A stretch of 5,816 bases of DNA from Shimia_B sp039198835 (GTDB lineage: Bacteria > Pseudomonadota > Alphaproteobacteria > Rhodobacterales > Rhodobacteraceae): the NCBI GenBank assembly GCA_039198835.1, contig JBCCTH010000177.1, positions 1-5,816 of the forward strand. The letters run 5' to 3'. Positions 1 to 5,349 of this stretch are shown here, one piece after another (position 1 is the first letter of the stretch; each line of letters starts with the position of its first letter). Position numbers and translations under genes: made by a program. Under the pieces are notes generated by a model. The model was not told the origin of the DNA. It searched no databases and saw nothing but the letters and a program-made list of their open reading frames with translations.

Positions 1-467
1 AGCACATCGAGCCCGTCCGTGACGCGGCCAACCACCGTATATTGCCCGTTGAGAAACGGGCCATCGGCGAACATGATGAAGAATTGCGAATTCGCGCTGT
101 CGGGGTTTTGGCTGCGCGCCATCCCCACAACGCCACGCTCAAAGGGAATATCGGAAAATTCAGCGCCGATATTGCTCAATTCTGATCCGCCGGTGCCCGC
201 GCGCCCAAGGTTGCCGCCTTCGACCTTGCCGAATTCGCCGTCGCCTGTCTGTGCCATGAACCCGTCGATCACACGGTGAAAGAAGACGCCATCGTAAAAC
301 CCGCTCTCGGCGAGCGCTATGATCTGCTCGACATGGTTGGGCGCGACATCTTCCAAAAGATCGATGCTGATCGTCCCCTCGGTATGGGCCCCGCTCACAT
401 CGATCTCAAGGCCCGCCGCAATGGCGGGGCCGCCGCACAAAGCAAAAATTAGGGCCAGGCTACGCAT
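1..467 (-). CDS. ppiA: Exported cyclophilin-type peptidyl-prolyl cis-trans isomerase, 3' end cut by window edge
   Basis: Catalyses cis-trans isomerisation of peptide bonds before proline; the leader suggests it works in the periplasm. The first 155 residues are visible. Residues 1-18 form a short signal peptide (MRSLALIFALCGGPAIAA) with likely cleavage after A17 or A18. The cyclophilin domain follows, with the FHRVIDGFMAQTGD block at 63-76 (R65, F70, M71 and Q73 match the human CypA active-site Arg, Phe, Met, Gln) and ANSQFF at 125-130. F138 and Y143 replace the Trp and His of human CypA, as in many bacterial cyclophilins. The ATG at 467-465 overlaps the last 8 bases of the upstream paralogue, and AAGGTGG at 480-474 lies 6 bases before it, so translational coupling is likely. 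The cysteine at residue 11 does not sit in a proper lipobox (Phe-Ala-Leu before it). The symbol follows E. coli usage by location only. The family call is very sure; periplasmic location is probable. Confidence 0.93.
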   Translation of the reverse strand, partial: MRSLALIFALCGGPAIAAGLEIDVSGAHTEGTISIDLLEDVAPNHVEQIIALAESGFYDGVFFHRVIDGFMAQTGDGEFGKVEGGNLGRAGTGGSELSNIGAEFSDIPFERGVVGMARSQNPDSANSQFFIMFADGPFLNGQYTVVGRVTDGLDV

Positions 468-966
468 CGGCGGCCACCTTGACGGAAATCATCCGATCCG
501 GGTTCATTGGCGGCTCGCCGCGCTGGATCGCATCGACATGCTCCATCCCCGAAATCACGCGGCCATAGACTGTGTATTGCCCATTAAGGAAGTCGTTATC
601 CTTGAAATTAATGAAGAATTGCGAGTTCGCGGAATCCGGGCTTTGGCTGCGCGCGGCGCCCAAAGTGCCGCGCGAATGGGGCAGCTTCGAAAACTCAGCG
701 GGCAGGTTGGGCTTGTCGGAGCCGCCTGTCCCGGCCATGCGGATGTTGAAATCCTTCTCCATGTTGCCGTTGGCTACATCCCCCGTTTGCGCCATGAAGC
801 CGTCGATCACCCGATGGAAGGCGACATTGTCATAAGCCCCTTCGCGCGCGAGTTCCTTCATCCGTTCGCTGTGCTTCGGCGCGACATCGGGCAAAAGCTC
901 GATCGTGACCGTGCCGCCCTTCAGCTCCATGAGGATGGTGTTCTCGGGGTCTTTGATTTCGGCCAT
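460..966 (-). CDS. ppiB: Cytoplasmic cyclophilin-type peptidyl-prolyl cis-trans isomerase
   Basis: A 168-residue single-domain cyclophilin, complete and of normal bacterial length, with no signal peptide or membrane segment, so it should act on proline bonds of cytoplasmic proteins. The core motif FHRVIDGFMAQTGD is at residues 50-63, with R52, F57, M58 and Q60 as the expected active-site residues. NSQFFINF at 115-122 lines the pocket. F126 and Y131 stand where human CypA has Trp121 and His126; lack of that Trp is usually linked to weak cyclosporin binding. I chose the ATG at 966-964 because a strong AAAAGGAGGG (980-971) precedes it at good spacing. The in-frame ATG at 984 would put that Shine-Dalgarno inside the coding region and add only MKKEGP. 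The stop TAG (462-460) lies within the start of the exported paralogue, so the pair is probably one two-gene transcript. It is divergent from pgk. The ppiB symbol is by location and length. Confidence 0.96.
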   Translation of the reverse strand: MAEIKDPENTILMELKGGTVTIELLPDVAPKHSERMKELAREGAYDNVAFHRVIDGFMAQTGDVANGNMEKDFNIRMAGTGGSDKPNLPAEFSKLPHSRGTLGAARSQSPDSANSQFFINFKDNDFLNGQYTVYGRVISGMEHVDAIQRGEPPMNPDRMISVKVAADA

Positions 967-970
967 GGGG

Positions 971-980
971 CCCTCCTTTT
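971..980 (-). promoter_or_regulatory. Shine-Dalgarno that fixes the ppiB start
   Basis: On the minus strand this reads AAAAGGAGGG, with GGAGG ending 5 bases before the ATG at 966-964. It lies downstream of the alternative ATG at 984, which therefore has no ribosome site of its own in a suitable place. Confidence 0.85.
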
Positions 981-1073
981 TCACTCGTCGCGGACCCTAG
1001 TTCCCACGCTCGGGAAGGGAAAGGGCAGTTGACGCAAACGCGAAGATGGGCTGCAAGCGGCACGACGCTGACA

Positions 1074-1081
1074 AAGAAGGG
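1074..1081 (+). promoter_or_regulatory. Shine-Dalgarno that fixes the pgk start
   Basis: AAGAAGGG ends 7 bases before the ATG at 1089. It supports that start over the in-frame ATG at 1029, which would add 20 residues that do not resemble the Pgk N-terminus. Confidence 0.75.
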
Positions 1082-1088
1082 CCCGCCG

Positions 1089-2267
1089 ATGGCTTGGAAG
1101 ACACTCGATGACCTGGAGCTTGCAGGCAAGGCCGTGCTAACGCGGGTAGATATCAACGTGCCGATGCAGGACGGCGCGGTGAGCGATGCCACGCGCATCG
1201 AGCGGATCGCGCCAACGGTGGCTGACATTCAGGGCAAGGGCGGCAAGCCGGTGTTGCTGGCGCATTTCGGGCGGCCCAAAGGCAAGCCGAGCGCGGAGCT
1301 TTCGCTGGCGCAGCTTGTGCCCGCGCTTGAAGCGACGTTTGCAAAACCTGTGACCTTTGTCGAACGGCCGAGCCGCGCCTTCATCGACGCGCAAGCGCCA
1401 GATGCCATCATCCTGGTGGAAAACACGCGGTTCACAGCCATGGAAGAAGCAAATGACCCGCAAATGGCGCAGTTTCTCGCCTCACTTGGCGATGTCTATT
1501 GCAATGATGCCTTTTCGGCGGCCCACCGCGCCCATGCCTCGACAGAGGGCGTGGCGCATCTTTTGCCGTCTTGCGCGGGCCGTCTGATGGCCGCCGAGCT
1601 CACCGCGCTTGAAGCCGCTCTTGGATCGCCCGCGCGCCCGGTGGCGGCTGTCGTGGGCGGGGCGAAGGTCTCGACCAAGCTCGATCTTCTGGGCAACCTC
1701 CTGAGCAAGGTCGATCATCTGATCATCGGCGGCGGCATGGCCAATACGTTTCTCGCAGCGCAGGGCCTTAACGTTGGCAAGAGCCTTGCAGAGCATGAAA
1801 TGGCCGAGACGGCGCGCGCGATCCTGGCGAAAGCGGCTGATGCAAACTGCCAGATACATCTGCCCATCGACATCGTCGTGGCGCGCGAATTCAAGGCAGG
1901 GGCCGCCCACGAGACCTGCGCCGCTGCCGGCTGCCCGCCTGACGCGATGATTCTCGATGCCGGGCCAGAAACCGTCGCGCAACTGGGCGAGATCTTTGGC
2001 GCATGCAAAACGTTGATCTGGAACGGCCCGCTCGGCGCGTTCGAGATCGCGCCTTTTGACACCGCCACCAACGCCGCCGCCGAAGCCGCCGCAACGCTGA
2101 CCGCAATGGGCAAACTCACGAGCGTCGCGGGCGGCGGCGATACTGTCAGCGCCCTCAATCAGGCCGGGGCCGCCGACCGCTTCACCTATATCTCCACGGC
2201 AGGCGGCGCATTTCTGGAATGGATGGAAGGCAAAACGCTGCCCGGCGTCGCCGCCCTTGGAGGATAG
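1089..2267 (+). CDS. pgk: Phosphoglycerate kinase
   Basis: Interconverts 1,3-bisphosphoglycerate + ADP and 3-phosphoglycerate + ATP in the cytoplasm; used in lower glycolysis, gluconeogenesis and, where present, the Calvin cycle. The 392 residues form the usual two-lobed monomer. N-lobe substrate residues are all present: RVDINVP at 19-25 (D21, N23), R36, HFGRPKG at 59-65, the ENTRF arginine R114, and SAAHRAH at 143-149. The C-lobe nucleotide site shows VVGGAKVSTK (188-197), the glycine run GGGMANTF (214-221), WNGPLGAFE (311-319) and GGGDT (348-352). The start at 1089 is chosen from the Shine-Dalgarno and because MAWKTLDD is the typical N-terminus in Rhodobacteraceae. The stretch between about residues 90 and 108 looks several residues shorter than in most bacterial Pgk proteins, and T116-A117-M118 replaces the common His/Ala-Gly sequence. 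Neither change touches known catalytic residues. The next gene starts 48 bp downstream with no clear terminator between. Confidence 0.98.
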   Translation: MAWKTLDDLELAGKAVLTRVDINVPMQDGAVSDATRIERIAPTVADIQGKGGKPVLLAHFGRPKGKPSAELSLAQLVPALEATFAKPVTFVERPSRAFIDAQAPDAIILVENTRFTAMEEANDPQMAQFLASLGDVYCNDAFSAAHRAHASTEGVAHLLPSCAGRLMAAELTALEAALGSPARPVAAVVGGAKVSTKLDLLGNLLSKVDHLIIGGGMANTFLAAQGLNVGKSLAEHEMAETARAILAKAADANCQIHLPIDIVVAREFKAGAAHETCAAAGCPPDAMILDAGPETVAQLGEIFGACKTLIWNGPLGAFEIAPFDTATNAAAEAAATLTAMGKLTSVAGGGDTVSALNQAGAADRFTYISTAGGAFLEWMEGKTLPGVAALGG

Positions 2268-2284
2268 GGCGCGCCTTGCTAGAC

Positions 2285-2304
2285 TTTCGGTGATTTGACC
2301 GAAA
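2285..2304 (+). repeat. Perfect 7-bp inverted repeat overlapping the Shine-Dalgarno of the downstream gene
   Basis: TTTCGGT (2285-2291), a 6-base loop GATTTG and ACCGAAA (2298-2304) form a perfect stem-loop. The right arm shares AAA (2302-2304) with the AAAAGGA ribosome site at 2302-2308. There is no following T-run, so it is not a standard rho-independent terminator. It could mask the ribosome site in RNA or act as a 3' stabilising hairpin for pgk mRNA; both roles are inference. Confidence 0.5.
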
Positions 2305-2308
2305 AGGA
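2302..2308 (+). promoter_or_regulatory. Shine-Dalgarno that fixes the start of the exported protein
   Basis: AAAAGGA ends 7 bases before the ATG at 2316. This favours that ATG over the in-frame TTG at 2295, which would place seven residues (MTEKDFI) before a proper signal peptide. Confidence 0.75.
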
Positions 2309-2315
2309 TTTCATC

Positions 2316-3851
2316 ATGCGCCGTCTTGCCGCGTTAGCCCTCTCGCTCTTTCCCGCTTTCACGGCGGCCCAGCCCGCGCCCCCGAGCTGGGCCGAGGCCA
2401 TTGGCCTCGACGTCATTCTTACGCGCATGGTGCAATCGGCGATCTCGGCTGCGCGCACGCAGGCTGATATCACCTATGACCATCTCTCCGTGAGCGGCGG
2501 CGGGCAAATTTTCACGATGACCGGGCTTGAAATCTTCCTGCTTCTGAACAGCGGGGAGGATTGCGCGATCTTTGTTGATCGCGTCACCCTGAGCCTTTCC
2601 CCTTGGGAAGAGATTGATCAGGTAAATCTGAGGGTTGATGCAATCGGGGGCGATTTCGATGCCACATGCATCCCCGCCGAGGCGCGCCAAGAGTTTCCAC
2701 CAGGTCTTTTGACCGAAGACGTCATCGACATTGACCATGCCATCCTTGCGCTGGCCTACGATCTGCCATCGGCGGGGGCGACCCTCGATTTGAGCCTGAC
2801 ATCGTCGGGGTTCGCCGAGATTTCGGCCAATGCGGTGCTGGATTATTTCGCGATCGAAGCGACCGACCCGGATAATCCCCTGCCCGTGATGTTTCTTGAA
2901 GAAGCGACCGTGACGCTTGCAAATCTGGGCCTTTGGGAAAAGGTTTTGCCGCTTTTGCCCCCGGATGTCGCGTCTCCGCTCGTCATCGGCCCGGTTATCA
3001 CCCAGCAAATGACAGCGGGCCTTCTCTCTAACGGGGGCGATGCAGCGCTTACAGAGCTGGAAGAGCGGTTTGTGCTTTCGGCGGGTGAGGTGGCGGCGCG
3101 CTTTCTTGGCGAACCTGAGCGGATCGTCTTGGAGATGCGCCCTCAAGTGCCGACATATCTCGATTTTTTCACGTATGAAGAGACCCCGCGCGCGGCCATC
3201 GCCGATACCGAGCCCCGCTTTTTGACGGCCCCTTCCGCCGAAGACCGTCTGATCGACGTGGCCCTTGTGCGCGCAGCTCTAACCGGCGGGGGTTTGACCG
3301 ATGAAGAGCGGCTAACGGTGGGCCGCGCGCTTTTGACAGGCAAGGGCGCGCCCCAAAACCAAGCCGCCGCGCGCGATCTTCTTGCGCCGCTGATCGCGTC
3401 GGCTGATGCAGAGACGCTCGGCCTTCTCGCAGAGACGGCCGCCGACCCCGCCGAGGCTTATGCGCTGGCGCTCCGGGCAGTGGCCGCCGGATATGAAGGC
3501 GCGCAAGGCCTTTTATCGGATCTCGAAGAAGAGCTCGCCCTTTCCGAGATCTTGGCGGCGCAGAGCGCGGCGCTGACCGAACCGCCGAGCGCGGCCTTTC
3601 AAGCCCAGGGGCGCGCTTTGCGCGAACAAGCGCTCGCCTATCTCACTGGCGCCGAAGGCGCGCCGCGAAATTATGGCTTCGCCGCTGCCTTGGCCGGCCT
3701 CTCAAGCGCGCTCGGCGATGTCGCGGCGGGTGCGATCCTTGAAGAGCTCGAGACGCGCTTCGGCCATGATCCCGCTTGGCGCGCCGTCGCAGATCAAGCC
3801 GCCGCGCAAGCGCTCGAGATCTGGGTGGCCGACGGCTTTCTCGACCGCTGA
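2316..3851 (+). CDS. Exported protein of unknown function with C-terminal Sel1-like helical repeats
   Basis: I do not recognise a characterised family. The 511-residue product begins with a signal peptide (MRRLAALALSLFPAFTAA, likely cut after A18 before Q19), so a periplasmic protein is expected; no later membrane segment or lipobox is seen. Residues about 50-285 are rich in alternating hydrophobic stretches that look like beta strands (LSVSGGGQIFTMTGLEIFLL at 57-76, ATLDLSLTSSG at 155-165). The only cysteines are C83 and C118, a possible disulfide. Residues about 315-510 are alanine/leucine-rich helices with Sel1/TPR-like spacing, clearest at ALLTGKGAPQNQAAARDLL (338-356) and AYLTGAEGAPRNYGFAAAL (441-459), both near the Sel1 pattern of Leu-x-Gly-x-Gly-x-Pro-x-(Asp/Asn) followed by a helix. 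Such repeats usually bind proteins. It starts 48 bp after pgk and ends 94 bp before the aldolase gene, so it may be co-transcribed with pgk, but nothing in it suggests a glycolytic enzyme. Composition looks like its neighbours. The coding call is firm, function unknown, Sel1 assignment moderate. Confidence 0.88.
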   Translation: MRRLAALALSLFPAFTAAQPAPPSWAEAIGLDVILTRMVQSAISAARTQADITYDHLSVSGGGQIFTMTGLEIFLLLNSGEDCAIFVDRVTLSLSPWEEIDQVNLRVDAIGGDFDATCIPAEARQEFPPGLLTEDVIDIDHAILALAYDLPSAGATLDLSLTSSGFAEISANAVLDYFAIEATDPDNPLPVMFLEEATVTLANLGLWEKVLPLLPPDVASPLVIGPVITQQMTAGLLSNGGDAALTELEERFVLSAGEVAARFLGEPERIVLEMRPQVPTYLDFFTYEETPRAAIADTEPRFLTAPSAEDRLIDVALVRAALTGGGLTDEERLTVGRALLTGKGAPQNQAAARDLLAPLIASADAETLGLLAETAADPAEAYALALRAVAAGYEGAQGLLSDLEEELALSEILAAQSAALTEPPSAAFQAQGRALREQALAYLTGAEGAPRNYGFAAALAGLSSALGDVAAGAILEELETRFGHDPAWRAVADQAAAQALEIWVADGFLDR

Positions 3852-3870
3852 CACACGCTCGGCATGCCAG

Positions 3871-3884
3871 TGTTAGCGCACTCA
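3871..3884 (+). promoter_or_regulatory. Candidate imperfect operator upstream of the aldolase gene
   Basis: TGTTAGCGCACTCA is an imperfect CG-centred palindrome; 11 of its 14 positions fit the ideal palindrome TGTTAGCGCTAACA. It shares the TTAxCG half-site with the perfect palindrome before pdhA. It lies 61 bp before the aldolase ATG in the 94-bp spacer, a normal place for an operator. LacI-family regulators commonly use CG-centred sites of this type. The right half is degenerate, so this is tentative. Confidence 0.35.
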
Positions 3885-3945
3885 GGATTGTATCCGGCCG
3901 CGGCTCGCTTTAGGCCGCAGCCGAGAAAACCATCGGAGAGCATCC

Positions 3946-4842
3946 ATGCCCAATGAAGCACAAGCAGCCAAGATCCGCGCGGGTCAGGGGTTTATCGCGG
4001 CCCTCGATCAATCCGGCGGATCCACCCCCAAGGCGCTCAAGCTCTACGGCATCGATGAGACAGGCTATTCAAACGATGAGGAGATGTTTGACCGCATTCA
4101 CGAGATGCGCACGCGGATCGTGGACGCGCCCGCCTTCAACGGCGAGAAAGTGATCGGGGCGATCCTCTTTGAGAAAACCATGGATCGTGCGATGGGGAGC
4201 AAGCCTTCCCCCGCTTATCTTTGGGAAGACTGGGGCGTTGTGCCCTTTCTCAAGGTCGATAAGGGGCTCGCGGAGGCCGAGGATGGCGTTCAGCTCATGA
4301 AGCCGATGCCCGATCTCGATGATCTTTGCGCGCGCGCTGTCTCTCTGGGCGTGTTTGGCACCAAGATGCGTTCGGTTGTCGGCGCGGCAGATGCAACGGG
4401 CATTGAAGCCATCGTCGCGCAGCAATTCGCTGTCGGGGCTCAGATCGCGCGCCACGGCCTTGTTCCGATCCTCGAGCCGGAAGTCACGATTTCAATCGAT
4501 GACAAGGCGGATGCGGAAGGCATGCTGCTTGACATGATCGCCAAGCAGCTCGAAGCGCTCGAGGATGAAAGCCAGGTCATGCTCAAGCTCACATTGCCCG
4601 AAACGCCCAACCAGTATCTGCCGCTCATCGAGCACCCTAAGGTGCTGAGCGTCGTGGCACTTTCGGGCGGCTACAGCCGCCAAGAGGCCAACCGGCGCCT
4701 TGCCCTGAACAAGGGCATGATCGCGAGCTTCTCTCGCGCGCTGACCGAAGGGCTGAGCGCCGGCCAGACCGATGATGAGTTCAACGCAACAATCGCCGAC
4801 ACGATCGACAGCATCTATCAGGCGTCCATCGCGGGGGCGTGA
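3946..4842 (+). CDS. fda: Class I fructose-bisphosphate aldolase
   Basis: Cleaves fructose 1,6-bisphosphate to glyceraldehyde 3-phosphate and dihydroxyacetone phosphate, or the reverse in gluconeogenesis, through a lysine Schiff base and without metal. The 298 residues match the short bacterial class I type. By alignment in my head to muscle aldolase, D21 in AALDQSGGSTPK corresponds to Asp33, K103 in FLKVDKG to Lys107, K140 and R142 in FGTKMRS to Lys146/Arg148, E177 in PILEPEV to Glu187, and K214 in MLKLTLP to the Schiff-base Lys229. The phosphate loop LSGGYS (239-244) matches the muscle Ser-Gly-Gly loop. GGAGAG at 3935-3940 precedes the ATG. It lies 94 bp after the exported-protein gene and 83 bp before ftsB, with its own probable promoter region and a candidate operator at 3871-3884. 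In Rhodobacteraceae, where sugars often go through Entner-Doudoroff, this enzyme may work mainly toward hexose; that is inference. Confidence 0.96.
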   Translation: MPNEAQAAKIRAGQGFIAALDQSGGSTPKALKLYGIDETGYSNDEEMFDRIHEMRTRIVDAPAFNGEKVIGAILFEKTMDRAMGSKPSPAYLWEDWGVVPFLKVDKGLAEAEDGVQLMKPMPDLDDLCARAVSLGVFGTKMRSVVGAADATGIEAIVAQQFAVGAQIARHGLVPILEPEVTISIDDKADAEGMLLDMIAKQLEALEDESQVMLKLTLPETPNQYLPLIEHPKVLSVVALSGGYSRQEANRRLALNKGMIASFSRALTEGLSAGQTDDEFNATIADTIDSIYQASIAGA

Positions 4843-4925
4843 ACACGTCACGGAAGGGGATTCCCAAACGCATCGCGATGTGACATGCTTGGCGCAGCGT
4901 CCGGCAGAGGCGCGATGAGGCAGAA

Positions 4926-5228
4926 ATGGCAATCCAAAGCACACGCCCCGCCATCGGCGCATTGGCCTATGTGACGCTCTGCATCGTGCTCAGCGGCTAC
5001 TTTACCTTCGCCGCCGTCCAAGGCGATTTCGGGCTTTTCAAACGCGCCGAGATCGATGCCGAGGCAGCGGTTTTGCGCGTCGATCTCGCTCGGCTCGAAG
5101 CTGAAATCGCCGCGTTGGAAAACAAGACGCTCCGCCTCTCAGATGACTTCCTCGATCTCGATCTCCTTGATCAACAGGCCCGTGATGTGCTCGGCCTGAT
5201 ACGCACCAACGAAGTCGTCGTCGAATAA
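4926..5228 (+). CDS. ftsB: Septum formation initiator family protein, FtsB/DivIC-like
   Basis: A 100-residue bitopic membrane protein of the FtsB/DivIC family, which joins FtsQ and FtsL in the divisome and helps switch on septal wall synthesis. One transmembrane helix spans about residues 10-31 (IGALAYVTLCIVLSGYFTFA), with a short N-terminal cytoplasmic tail. A periplasmic coiled coil follows at about 38-70, with heptad-like spacing of L50, L54, L57, I61 and L64. The family's C-terminal signature is seen in LLDQQARDVLGLIRTNEVVV (80-99). Length is typical. GAGG at 4917-4920 lies 5 bases before the ATG. The family often sits directly before pdhA in alphaproteobacteria, and it does here, which strengthens the call despite the low sequence conservation of FtsB. 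The gene ends 121 bp before pdhA, so the two may have separate promoters. Confidence 0.92.
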   Translation: MAIQSTRPAIGALAYVTLCIVLSGYFTFAAVQGDFGLFKRAEIDAEAAVLRVDLARLEAEIAALENKTLRLSDDFLDLDLLDQQARDVLGLIRTNEVVVE

Positions 5229-5250
5229 ACTCTTTTCGTCACACAAGCTT

Positions 5251-5263
5251 TGCATGTGCTGCA
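5251..5263 (+). promoter_or_regulatory. TGCA-spaced repeat in the ftsB-pdhA spacer
   Basis: TGCA (5251-5254), five bases, then TGCA (5260-5263), within a TGC-rich stretch. TGC-rich sites of this kind are known for the alphaproteobacterial regulator PhaR, which links polyhydroxybutyrate to carbon metabolism. The match is by memory and short, so it is only a candidate; it could also be chance in the spacer. Confidence 0.2.
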
Positions 5264-5319
5264 TAGCGGCCTGCGACAACGCGCGGGTTATCGCGGCTGC
5301 GCAAATCGGCTAAGCGATG

Positions 5320-5333
5320 GTTTAACGTTAAAC
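5320..5333 (+). promoter_or_regulatory. Perfect 14-bp palindrome, candidate operator of pdhA
   Basis: GTTTAACGTTAAAC is its own reverse complement and lies 16 bp before the pdhA ATG, just ahead of the ribosome site GGGAGAGG (5339-5346). Its AT-rich character stands out from the GC-rich surroundings. CG-centred palindromes of this length are typical LacI-family operators, and I recall similar sites for the CceR central-carbon regulator of Rhodobacterales. A half-site-like TTATCG lies at 5288-5293, centre to centre 34 bp upstream. So close to the gene, the site would fit control by blocking transcription, unless the start site lies within it. Confidence 0.6.
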
Positions 5334-5349
5334 TAATTGGGAGAGGCCC

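Larger units (their letters stand above)
967..1088. promoter_or_regulatory. Divergent ppiB-pgk intergenic region with a weak candidate pgk promoter
   Basis: This 122-bp spacer must hold the promoters of both the isomerase pair and pgk. The only recognisable element toward pgk is TTGACG at 1029-1034, a good -35 match. At 17-bp spacing the matching -10 would be TGCAAG (1052-1057), which fits only 3 of 6 consensus positions. Toward ppiB I see no convincing -35/-10 pair. No copy of the CG-centred palindrome found before pdhA is present here. The region as promoter-bearing is inferred from gene orientation; the exact hexamers are uncertain. Confidence 0.4.

Noticed and set aside
435..467. Lipoprotein signal in the exported cyclophilin (Cys at residue 11)
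   Set aside because: The residues before the cysteine are Phe-Ala-Leu, which does not fit a lipobox that needs Gly, Ala or Ser just before Cys.
319..1032. 237-codon plus-strand reading frame opposite the two isomerase genes
   Set aside because: It lies antisense to two clear cyclophilin genes, has no ribosome site, and its translation resembles no family; GC-rich antisense frames are often open.
830..1228. 132-codon minus-strand frame spanning the divergent spacer
   Set aside because: It overlaps the starts of both ppiB and pgk in wrong frames and contains no recognisable sequence.
2334..3146. 270-codon minus-strand reading frame inside the exported-protein gene
   Set aside because: The protein is Arg/Gly/His-rich without any domain, and the plus strand has a good signal peptide and ribosome site, so this is a shadow.
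3898..3925. GC-rich sequence before the aldolase gene as a terminator
   Set aside because: GCGGC/GCCGC can pair over only 5 bp with a 9-base loop and there is no T-run; much of the similarity between the arms is a direct, not inverted, repeat.
4843..4925. Possible terminator between the aldolase gene and ftsB
   Set aside because: CGTGAACACG and GGGATTCCC are very short inverted repeats with little or no loop and no T-run; I cannot support a terminator or a promoter here.
5329..5334. TAAACT as the -10 of a pdhA promoter
   Set aside because: It matches 4 of 6 consensus bases, but transcription would then start inside the ribosome site and no good -35 lies at proper spacing.
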